This document shows positions 25,247 through 32,402 of a stretch of DNA of 45,214 bases, piece after piece. A program made the position numbers and the translations under genes. Numbering within the stretch: the first letter of the stretch is position 1; each line of letters starts with the position of its first letter. The notes beneath the pieces were generated by a model. The model was not told the DNA's origin, ran no database searches, and worked only from the letters and a program-made list of their open reading frames with translations. Origin of the DNA: Pseudomonas fluorescens (lineage in GTDB: Bacteria > Pseudomonadota > Gammaproteobacteria > Pseudomonadales > Pseudomonadaceae); contig NZ_LACC01000038.1 of NCBI RefSeq assembly GCF_000967965.1, forward strand, positions 1-45,214, in the 5' to 3' direction.

Positions 25247-26143
25247 ATGTTCGAAAACTTCGAAACGCACCGAATTACCGCAGGTGATGTAGAAATTGCC
25301 TGTGTTGCAGCGGGTACAGGCGAACCCATACTGATGCTCCATGGTTTTCCGCAGACCATGGCACTCTGGGCGCGTATCGCACCTGGGCTGGTCGCGCGTG
25401 GCTATCGGGTTGTCTGTGCTGATTTGCGTGGGTATGGCGCATCGTCTAAGCCGCCGGCTCAACCGGATCTGTCGAACTACGGATTTCGCGCCATGGCTGC
25501 GGATCAGGCCGAATTGATGTGTGTGCTCGGGCATGAACGGTTCCATCTTGTTGGACACGACCGTGGTGCGCGCACTGCATACCGGATGACACTGGATTAT
25601 CCAGACAAGGTGGCGAGCGTCACGCTAATGGACATCGTTCCTACGGCTGTGATGCTGACAGATCTGCGCAAGGACGTAGCCCACAGTTACTGGCACTGGT
25701 TTTTCCTTTCTCAGCCCGCACCCTTCCCGGAGCGCATGATTGAGGCAGATCCCGATTTCTTCTTCGAGAGTTGCCTGTTCGGCTGGGGTGCCGCAGGGCC
25801 GGAGGATTTCGATGCAGACCAACTGGCGGCGTATCGGAAAGCCTGGCGTGATCCGGCGACGATCGCTGGGTTTTGCAACGATTATCGCGCCACGCTCACT
25901 GTGGATCTGGAGGACGATTTGTCAGGCTCCGGACGACGTATCACCGCGCCCGCGCTGATTCTCTATGGCGCCTCGGGTGCGATGGCCAAGCAATATGATT
26001 TACCCGCCACTTGGGTGGATCGCTGCACAGTGATGGAGGCCTTTGCGATAGTGGGCGGACATTTTTTTGCTGATTCCCGGCCAGACGAGGTCGTTGAGCG
26101 AGTCGCCGCATTTTTGGCAAGCCATCCCTTGCAGTCTTGCTGA
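25247..26143 (+). CDS. Haloacetate-dehalogenase/epoxide-hydrolase-type alpha/beta hydrolase
   Basis: 298 aa. The nucleophile is Asp105 in GHDRGART, not Ser. Arg106, Arg109, Asp129 (MDIVPT), His150-Trp151 (YWHWFF), Tyr213 (CNDYRA) and His272 (GGHFFAD) stand in the order and spacing of the fluoroacetate dehalogenase residues D110, R111, R114, D134, H155, W156, Y219 and H280. The sequence therefore keeps the whole dehalogenase set. It follows the MDR gene by 13 bp. Epoxide hydrolase is the main alternative, since the fold is shared. A role in the island pathway is unclear; the set of residues is seen directly, the activity is inferred. Confidence 0.82.
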   Translation: MFENFETHRITAGDVEIACVAAGTGEPILMLHGFPQTMALWARIAPGLVARGYRVVCADLRGYGASSKPPAQPDLSNYGFRAMAADQAELMCVLGHERFHLVGHDRGARTAYRMTLDYPDKVASVTLMDIVPTAVMLTDLRKDVAHSYWHWFFLSQPAPFPERMIEADPDFFFESCLFGWGAAGPEDFDADQLAAYRKAWRDPATIAGFCNDYRATLTVDLEDDLSGSGRRITAPALILYGASGAMAKQYDLPATWVDRCTVMEAFAIVGGHFFADSRPDEVVERVAAFLASHPLQSC

Positions 26144-26179
26144 AAACTTCCCTGCTCGGGATTGCCGCTGAGGCAACGA

Positions 26180-26758
26180 CTACGTGGACTGCGACGGTGA
26201 CAGTGTCGCGAGAGTTTTTTCGCGGCAGACCTCCAGAATCTCATCCGTCAGTGGGGAATCATCCGGGCAAGCCCGCGACAACACGACTGCGCCGATCACA
26301 TGGGCAAGCATGTCGATCATCTGTGCTCGTACTGTGTGCGGATCCACGTCGCCCAGCGAATCCCCAGGCTCAAGGGCTGCCAGCAAGCTTTCGATCCCGT
26401 CGGCAAACGTTGCCTTGATCTCCTCTGACTGACGCGCAGCGTCCCCGCAGAGGGCTGCCATCGTACAGCCAACGTTGCGGCCATCACGGTGAGCCCGTGA
26501 CATGTAAATATTGACGAACTCGGTGACGTCGAGGCCTGCGCTATTGACCAGACTCTGCGAAAGCCCGTTCGCCGCTGCTTCAGCCATCAAATCGGCTTTG
26601 GAGCGAAAGTGCTTGTAGAACCCGCCATGGGTGAACCCGGCAGCGGCCATCAGTTCCGCCACCCCCACACCGTCATAGCCGCGTTCACGAAACAGGGCGG
26701 AGGCCGTCTCGACGATGTGCGCTCGATTCGCTTGTGCCTGCGCTTTGGTGACTCTCAT
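26180..26758 (-). CDS. TetR-family transcriptional regulator
   Basis: 192 aa from the ATG at 26758 (a GTG two codons upstream is possible). The TetR helix-turn-helix is IVETASALFRERGYDGVGVAELMAAAGFTHGGFYKHFRSK (residues about 14-54). The C-terminal domain is of the type found next to ene-reductases and short-chain dehydrogenases (VGCTMAALCGDAARQ, QMIDMLAHVIGA). It is convergent with the dehalogenase-like gene and divergent from the OYE-SDR-hydrolase-AcuI operon. The palindromes between them (26809-26860) are its likely operators. Confidence 0.88.
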   Translation of the reverse strand: MRVTKAQAQANRAHIVETASALFRERGYDGVGVAELMAAAGFTHGGFYKHFRSKADLMAEAAANGLSQSLVNSAGLDVTEFVNIYMSRAHRDGRNVGCTMAALCGDAARQSEEIKATFADGIESLLAALEPGDSLGDVDPHTVRAQMIDMLAHVIGAVVLSRACPDDSPLTDEILEVCREKTLATLSPSQST

Positions 26759-26808
26759 ACCCACATGCCTCTTTTGAATCTGCTGACTGTCAGGCGGTCA
26801 ATATACAT

Positions 26809-26860
26809 TGATGTCAATCATAATCAAAGTTATTGACGGATAAGATTATGATCGACATCA
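26809..26860. promoter_or_regulatory. Paired operator of the second TetR (module C promoter)
   Basis: TGATGTCAATCATAATC (26809-26825) is repeated in inverted orientation as GATTATGATCGACATCA (26844-26860), one mismatch in 17. Each arm starts from its own palindrome (TGAT-GTCA-ATCA; TGAT-CGAC-ATCA). The arrangement would take two dimers between the TetR start and the OYE operon. Confidence 0.7.
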
Positions 26861-26979
26861 TAACGGCTCGCTAACTTTGGAAGGGCTCAGGCCATGAACG
26901 CCGCCCACCTGAAAGCGCCGATCGTATGGCGATGCACACTCACAACAACGACCATCAGTCAACGTGGGAGAAACAAGGC

Positions 26980-28074
26980 ATGACCGAAAAAACTTTATTT
27001 GAGCCCTACACCCTCGGCTCCCTGGCGCTCTCCAACCGGGTGGTCCTGGCGCCGCTGACGCGCAACCGCGCCGGCGCGGGCTTCGTTCCAAGCGAGTTCG
27101 CTGCAACGTATTACAGCCAGCGGGCGTCGGCCGGCCTGCAGATTTCCGAGGCCACACAGATTTCTCAGCAGGGGCAGGGCTACCAGGATACGCCCGGCAT
27201 CTACTCGCAAGCGCAGATCGACGCTTGGCGTGAGGTCACCGATGCCGTCCATGCGAAGAACGGGAAAATTTTCCTGCAGTTGTGGCACGTCGGACGAGTT
27301 TCGCATGTTGATCTACAGGAGAACGGCGCCGCTCCGGTGGCGCCCTCGGCCATTCGGGCCGCAACCAAGACGTTCGTCAACAACAGCTTTGTCGACGTTT
27401 CCGAGCCTCGGGCGCTGGCGCTCGACGAACTGCCCGGGATCGTCAACGATTTCCGCCAGGCCGCAGCAAACGCTATTGCCGCAGGCTTCGATGGCGTCGA
27501 GATCCATGGCGCCAATGGCTATCTGCTGGACCAGTTCGTCAAGGACGGTGCCAACGTACGCACCGATGCCTACGGCGGGTCGATCGAAAATCGCGCTCGG
27601 CTGCTGCTGGAGGTGACGGCAGCAGTGGTGGGTGAGATCGGCGCCGAGCGCACCGGCATTCGTATCTCGCCGGTTTCGCCCACCAATGGTGTCTCGAGCA
27701 GCGATCCACAGGGGCAGTTCGACTACCTCGTCGATCAGCTCGACGCCTTGGGCATCGTCTATCTCCATGTCGTCGAGGGCGCGACCGGCGGGCCGCGCGA
27801 GGTCGCACCGTTCGACTTTGATTCCCTGCGCCGGCGATTCAGGAACACCTACATCGCCAACAACGGTTATGACCTGGATCTCGCTACCTCCCGGCTCACC
27901 GAAGGCAAGGCAGACCTCTTCGCGTTCGGGCGCCCATTCATTGCCAACCCCGATCTGGTGGAACGTCTGAAAACCGCAGCGCCGTTGGCGTCGTTCGATC
28001 CGACCACGCTGTTCGGTGGTGGTGCTGCGGGATACATCGACTATCCGGCCCTCGGCGACGCCAGTGCCCTGTAA
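26980..28074 (+). CDS. Old yellow enzyme / NemA-like alkene reductase
   Basis: 364 aa. It has the FMN and substrate residues of the NemA/OYE class: LAPLTRNRA, FLQLWHVGR, EIHGANGYLLDQFVKDGANVRTDAYGGS (His-Asn pair) and the C-terminal FGRPFIANPDLVERL. The ATG at 26980 has a GGGAG site 9 bp before it; the in-frame upstream start at 26926 has none. It reduces the C=C bond of enones, maleimides or nitro compounds with NADPH. It is the first gene of module C. Confidence 0.9.
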   Translation: MTEKTLFEPYTLGSLALSNRVVLAPLTRNRAGAGFVPSEFAATYYSQRASAGLQISEATQISQQGQGYQDTPGIYSQAQIDAWREVTDAVHAKNGKIFLQLWHVGRVSHVDLQENGAAPVAPSAIRAATKTFVNNSFVDVSEPRALALDELPGIVNDFRQAAANAIAAGFDGVEIHGANGYLLDQFVKDGANVRTDAYGGSIENRARLLLEVTAAVVGEIGAERTGIRISPVSPTNGVSSSDPQGQFDYLVDQLDALGIVYLHVVEGATGGPREVAPFDFDSLRRRFRNTYIANNGYDLDLATSRLTEGKADLFAFGRPFIANPDLVERLKTAAPLASFDPTTLFGGGAAGYIDYPALGDASAL

Positions 28075-28143
28075 CACTGGCGCGGTGTCGACTTTGAACG
28101 TTGCATGCCCGACATGGGTTCACCTGATCAAGAGAGCAAATAC

Positions 28144-28932
28144 ATGACTACCCATCCCGCAGTCCTGATTACCGGCGCTTCCTCCGGCATCGGCGCCACC
28201 TATGCCGAGCGCTTGGCACGTCGCGGCCACGATCTGGTGCTGGTTGCCCGCGACAAAGTCAGGCTGGAGACGCTTGCGGCTCGCCTGCGTGAGGAACACA
28301 GCGTCGCTGTCGATATCCTCCAGGCCGATCTCACCCAGCCCGGCGACTTGGCCGTCGTCGAGACGCGCCTGCGCGATGATTCGCGCATCGGCATCCTCAT
28401 TAACAACGCCGGGGCAGCCCAGTCTGGCAGCTTCATCGAGCAGACGACCGACGATGTCGCTCGACTCATCGCGCTCAACACAACCTCGTTGGTGCGACTC
28501 GCCAGCGCTATCGCCCCTCGGCTTGCGCAGGCTGGTGAAGGCGCGATCGTCAATATCGGCTCAGTGGTTGGCTTGGCGCCGGAGTTCGGCATGTCGGTCT
28601 ATGGCGCCACCAAGGCCTTTGTGTTGTTCCTATCCCAGGGGCTGAGTCTGGAACTCGCGCCCAAAGGCGTCTATGTCCAGGCTGTGCTTCCTGCCGGTAC
28701 CCGCACGGAGATTTGGGGGCGTGCGGGCATCGACATCAATGCGCTGCCGGAACTGATGGAGGTGGGTGAGCTGGTGGATGCCGCGCTGGTGGGCTTCGAT
28801 CGGCGTGAGCTTGTGACCATCCCGCCACTGCATGACGCAAGTCGCTGGACCGCTCTGGATGCCGCGCGACAAGCGCTCATTTCAGACATTAGACAAGCGC
28901 ATGTAGCAGAGCGGTATCGCACGCCCTCGTAA
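28144..28932 (+). CDS. Short-chain dehydrogenase/reductase (SDR), second copy
   Basis: 262 aa. The pattern is TGASSGIG (residues 11-18), ILINNAGAA, INIGSVVG and YGATK. The second strand ends VARDKVRLE, with an Arg that favours NADP(H). This is the DltE/YqjQ-like SDR group common beside OYE genes under TetR control. It starts 69 bp after the OYE stop. Confidence 0.88.
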   Translation: MTTHPAVLITGASSGIGATYAERLARRGHDLVLVARDKVRLETLAARLREEHSVAVDILQADLTQPGDLAVVETRLRDDSRIGILINNAGAAQSGSFIEQTTDDVARLIALNTTSLVRLASAIAPRLAQAGEGAIVNIGSVVGLAPEFGMSVYGATKAFVLFLSQGLSLELAPKGVYVQAVLPAGTRTEIWGRAGIDINALPELMEVGELVDAALVGFDRRELVTIPPLHDASRWTALDAARQALISDIRQAHVAERYRTPS

Positions 28933-29045
28933 GTATTCCGACGACGCGCAGGGGTAGAGGCGTCGTCACTTTCAATCGACATAAAGCAGACCGGGACCTC
29001 CCCAGATCAGGACTCCCGGTCCACATCAGACGCACGGAGTAAACA

Positions 29046-29942
29046 ATGACCCATTCCGACACTCACCTTGGATCGGGTACGTCCTACGTAACTGCCGTGA
29101 ACCGCTCGATCAATGTCGCAGGGACCGTGTTTGCCTACCGTGACCTGGGGCCTCGCAGCGCAGTGCCGCTGATTCTTCTTAACCATTGGGGCGCGGTATT
29201 GGACAACTTCGACCCGCTGATCATCGATGGTCTTGCCAGTAAGCATCGCGTCATCGCCACTGACTACCGAGGCATCGGCGCATCGGGAGGAACCGCGCCC
29301 GTGACCATTGATGAAATGGCGCGGGATGCTATAGCCCTGATCCACGGGCTGGGCTTGGAGAAGGTTGATCTAATCGGTTTTTCCCTTGGCGGATTCGTGG
29401 CACAGGACATCGTGCTCAAAGCCCCCGACCTGGTACGCAAGCTCATTCTGGCGGGTACGGGGCCGGCGGGCGGCAAAGACATTGACAAGGTAGGGGCGGC
29501 ATCCTGGCCCTTGATGATCAAGGGGTTACTGACGCTGCGGGATCCGAAGTTCTATCTGTTCTTCACAGCCTCGACCAATGGTCGCCAAGCCGCGAAGGCC
29601 TTCTTGAAACGACTGAAGGAGCGCAAAACGGATCGGGACAAGGGACCCACACCAAGTGCCTTCTCGCGACAGTTGAAGGCGATCAAGGCGTGGGGGCGGC
29701 AGGCACCCCAGGATCTCGGCAGTATCCGGATCCCGGTTCTGATCGCCAATGGTGATAACGACATCATGGTGCCGACAGTGAACTCTACTGATATGGCCCG
29801 CCGCATCCCGAACTCGCAACTGATCATTTATGAAGATGCCGGACATGGTGCGATTTTCCAGAATCACGCCAATTTCGTAGCGCAGGCGCTGGCTTTTCTC
29901 GATCCCGAACATCCTGACAAAACGTTACCTGACTTGCACTAG
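29046..29942 (+). CDS. Alpha/beta-fold hydrolase, paralogue of 9938-10819
   Basis: 298 aa. The nucleophile elbow is GFSLGGF (Ser113), the acid is probably in NGDNDIMVPT, and the His is in DAGHGAIFQ. The phrases around these residues are nearly shared with the module A hydrolase, so a duplication or two related imports are likely. The start has a CGGAG site 8 bp upstream. The substrate is unknown. Confidence 0.84.
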   Translation: MTHSDTHLGSGTSYVTAVNRSINVAGTVFAYRDLGPRSAVPLILLNHWGAVLDNFDPLIIDGLASKHRVIATDYRGIGASGGTAPVTIDEMARDAIALIHGLGLEKVDLIGFSLGGFVAQDIVLKAPDLVRKLILAGTGPAGGKDIDKVGAASWPLMIKGLLTLRDPKFYLFFTASTNGRQAAKAFLKRLKERKTDRDKGPTPSAFSRQLKAIKAWGRQAPQDLGSIRIPVLIANGDNDIMVPTVNSTDMARRIPNSQLIIYEDAGHGAIFQNHANFVAQALAFLDPEHPDKTLPDLH

Positions 29943-30011
29943 TTTTTCAGTTGCGCGAGGCGTTGGTGCCTTCAGTTGATTTCGACCCGCAGGGTCATTG
30001 AGGAGAATATG

Positions 30012-30998
30012 ATGTCGTTCAAAGCACTGCTCGCAACAAAGACAGACGATAAGATTTCGGCCAGCGTAGTTGATATGCATGAGCGAGATCTCATGCCTGG
30101 CGACGTTACCGTCAAGGTCGACTATTCAACCGTTAACTACAAGGATGCGCTGGCGCTGAGTGGATACGCCGACGTCATCAAGCAGTTTCCATTGATTGCC
30201 GGGATCGATTTTGCCGGCACCGTCGAAGCCTCGGCTTACCCCGGCATCAGTGTGGGGGATCGCGTAGTCGCCAATGGTTGGGGGTTGAGCCAGACCCATC
30301 ACGGCGGATTTGCTCAGAAGGCACGTGTAAAAGGCGAGTGGCTGGTCAAGCTTCCGGACGTCTTCTCGACCAAGGACGCAATGGCTATCGGCACGGCAGG
30401 CTACACGGCGATGCTGTCGGTACTGGCGCTGGAACATGGCGGTCTCACACCGGCTCGCGGTGACGTCCTCGTCACTGGCGCCAATGGCGGAGTCGGCTCG
30501 ATCGCGATTGCGATTCTCTCCGGTCTCGGCTATCGCGTGGTCGCATCGACCGGGCGCGTTGAGGAGCAAGATTATCTGACCCGTCTAGGTGCGGCGCAGA
30601 TCATCGATCGCCGAACGCTCTCTGCCCAGGGAACACCGATAGCGACTGAAAAATGGGCTGGTGCTGTGGACTCGGTCGGCAGTCATACGCTAGCGAACGT
30701 ATTGGCGCAGACCCGGTATCGCGGTGTGGTGACGACCTGCGGTCTGGCTCAGGGTATGGATCTTCCAGGGTCGGTGTTGCCCTTCATCCTGCGTAATATA
30801 ACCCTTGCTGGCATCGACTCCGTCAATGCCCCGTACGAGTCCCGAATCCAGGCCTGGACGCGCCTGGCAAGCGATCTCGATCTGAGCAAACTCGCGCGCA
30901 CGACGCAGGTGGTGGGTCTGGCGGAGGTGCCCGCGGTGATCGGCCGAATGTTCGAAGGCAAAGTCCAGGGCCGCGTAGTGGTCGACGTCAACGCGTGA
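30012..30998 (+). CDS. AcuI/YhdH-family MDR oxidoreductase (acrylyl-CoA reductase-like)
   Basis: 328 aa. The N-terminal region DYSTVNYKDALALSG and GIDFAGTVEAS, the middle VTGANGGVGSIAIAILS, and the C-terminal LRNITLAGIDSVNAP are AcuI/YhdH signatures. AcuI reduces acrylyl-CoA to propionyl-CoA with NADPH. The ATG at 30012 lies 6 bp after AGGAG; the ATG directly before it (30009) is too close. It is the last gene of module C. A role in handling a short enoyl-CoA or enone product fits, but any small enone reductase would look the same. Confidence 0.87.
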   Translation: MSFKALLATKTDDKISASVVDMHERDLMPGDVTVKVDYSTVNYKDALALSGYADVIKQFPLIAGIDFAGTVEASAYPGISVGDRVVANGWGLSQTHHGGFAQKARVKGEWLVKLPDVFSTKDAMAIGTAGYTAMLSVLALEHGGLTPARGDVLVTGANGGVGSIAIAILSGLGYRVVASTGRVEEQDYLTRLGAAQIIDRRTLSAQGTPIATEKWAGAVDSVGSHTLANVLAQTRYRGVVTTCGLAQGMDLPGSVLPFILRNITLAGIDSVNAPYESRIQAWTRLASDLDLSKLARTTQVVGLAEVPAVIGRMFEGKVQGRVVVDVNA

Positions 30999-31021
30999 CC
31001 ATGAGCTCCATCAAGTGGAGG

Positions 31022-31045
31022 CAGACCGCGTTTTCACACGGTCTG
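31022..31045. terminator. Hairpin after the AcuI-like gene
   Basis: A 7-bp stem (CAGACCG at 31022-31028, CGGTCTG at 31039-31045) extended by CCATCA/TGATGG, with a TTTTT run some 12 bp later. It sits between convergent AcuI-like and fic genes, so it may serve as a terminator for the first. Confidence 0.5.
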
Positions 31046-31064
31046 ATGGATGGCGCTCTTTTTA

Positions 31065-31682
31065 TTAGTTCAGTGGCTGATCTTCTTGAATCTTCGTTCC
31101 GATGCATCGATCAAAGACGCCGGTCAGGCCATCATCATCGCCGTAGTACGAGTGTATGCAGGCATCGATCCACTCTTGGCGATCAGCCAGGCTCCAATCG
31201 ATCGTATATCCCGTATTGAGGATGATCCATTCAAAGAGGATCCGCTGGGTCCGGCCATTACCCTCCCTGAAGGGGGGCGCAACATTGATCGTGCCGTAGG
31301 ACTCGGCTATGGACGCAACAAGCAAGTGGCGGGGGTACCCTTCAAACCAACCCGCATTCGCAATCTTGGAAAGTTCCTTTCCGATTTCCTTCTCGATGAA
31401 CTCCGGGCTACAGAATCTAGTGTCGCCTTTGCTGATTGCGAGTGTGCGGATCTTTCCAGCCCACTCGTAAACTTCAGCAAACAAAGTGCGGTGGATCCGC
31501 TTCAGGGTAGCTACGTTGTAAGGGGGGTCGACGAACTCCAGTCGCGCCAAGGCGACTTCGTTGAGATAGCGCTCAGCCTCATCAAGGTCATCGGCGTCAT
31601 GCAGGTCGAGCAGGTTTACTAGAACCTCGGCGCCCGGATAGCAATCCGGGGCTTGGTCAGTGCCGTATTTGTCGTGACTCAA
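31065..31682 (-). CDS. fic: Fic-domain protein with Pro at the catalytic His position
   Basis: 205 aa, the usual length of short Fic toxins partnered with YhfG. The Fic motif reads PPFREGNGRTQR (residues 136-147), while active enzymes have HxFx[D/E]GNGRxxR. Codon 136 is CCC, giving Pro where the catalytic His should be. All other motif residues are kept, including both Arg and the phosphate-binding GNGR. AMP transfer by the usual mechanism should therefore be lost. The start overlaps yhfG by 4 bp. A sequencing error or a neofunctionalised Fic protein are the alternatives to simple inactivation. Confidence 0.86.
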   Translation of the reverse strand: MSHDKYGTDQAPDCYPGAEVLVNLLDLHDADDLDEAERYLNEVALARLEFVDPPYNVATLKRIHRTLFAEVYEWAGKIRTLAISKGDTRFCSPEFIEKEIGKELSKIANAGWFEGYPRHLLVASIAESYGTINVAPPFREGNGRTQRILFEWIILNTGYTIDWSLADRQEWIDACIHSYYGDDDGLTGVFDRCIGTKIQEDQPLN

Positions 31683-31849
31683 ACTTTGACGTGCCGCACA
31701 GCTTTAAGGGCAGCTTCTCGGGTAGGGAGTTTGATGTCGCCATCATTTGGAGAAGGCACGAAACCTTCCAGGCGCAGGCTGGCGGCGAAATTGGCCTTGC
31801 GGTGCTTGGCGAACCACGCCTTCTTGGTCTGCAGACTCAGCTTTTCCAT
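31679..31849 (-). CDS. YhfG-family antitoxin partner of Fic
   Basis: A small protein of 56 aa starting at MEKLSLQTKKAWF, with the YhfG pattern (KLSLQTKKAWFAKHR, NFAASLRLEGF). A longer frame back to 31990 exists but lacks family character. YhfG proteins hold Fic in an inactive state. The gene precedes fic with a 4-bp overlap. The antitoxin appears intact although the toxin's catalytic His is lost. Confidence 0.75.
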   Translation of the reverse strand: MEKLSLQTKKAWFAKHRKANFAASLRLEGFVPSPNDGDIKLPTREAALKAVRHVKV

Positions 31850-32244
31850 TTTCGGCACCCCAATGTCAGTGCCTGGCAAGTATAGCTGATTGAGTCCCTG
31901 ATCAGGGGCTACCAAGTCAGCATCGCATACTGATATGAACCACTCAACCCAGTCGATGTTCATGAGCAATCCACCGTTACTGCCGCCCAAGCCTCATCGC
32001 GCGCAAGGTCCTCCACTGCGGCGATAAAGGTGTACTCGGTATGTCTGAATGTACCGGAGGAAGCTGGATTTGATCGGAGGTGCCCGGAGGATAAACCCCC
32101 TGTATTTATTGGCTTGTGCGGCTGAAGTGCTCGGTTATGTGAGACTGTCCGGATCCCCACCGTTGCGCTGAAAGCCTCAGGCCGGTCTATCGACTCGCAG
32201 AGAGTCCGGTCGGAGCTATCCTCATCAATAGCGTGCTTGGCCTT
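31850..32244. other. Gene-free end of element 2
   Basis: About 395 bp upstream of yhfG. A minus-strand reading of 32163-32137 gives GGDPDSLT-stop, which resembles the LysR tail GDPDSL found at 5486 (11 bases, TCCGGATCCCC, are identical); it may be a decayed attachment site. Otherwise I see nothing in it. Confidence 0.35.
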
Positions 32245-32402
32245 AGGCTGGGGGCATCCTTTTCAAACCATCCAAAGCATGCCCTCAAATATGCCCCCGA
32301 ATGTAGCAAACCACTGGAAGTGGATGGATCTCCATGGTCTATCAAAAGGCAGAAATGATCAGGCTGAACAGCCTGCCCGGCGACGCCTAGAGACTCTCAG
32401 GG
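32245..32402. repeat. Right-arm direct repeat, copy 2, and right attachment site (attR)
   Basis: 158 bp matching 9157-9313 with six mismatches and one gap. It carries GGGGGCAT at 32250-32257 and a 12-bp-spaced GGGGGCA/GAGGGCA pair on the minus strand (32281-32298), and joins the LysR gene at codons MFFGDPESL (32387-32416). It is the right end of element 2. Confidence 0.85.

Noticed and set aside
9553..30998. Complete steroid degradation pathway
   Set aside because: No ketosteroid dehydrogenase, 9-alpha-hydroxylase or meta-cleavage genes are present; cholesterol-oxidase likeness alone does not support it.
31960..32160. Short minus-strand frame upstream of yhfG
   Set aside because: No domain or ribosome site; the translation does not resemble any family.
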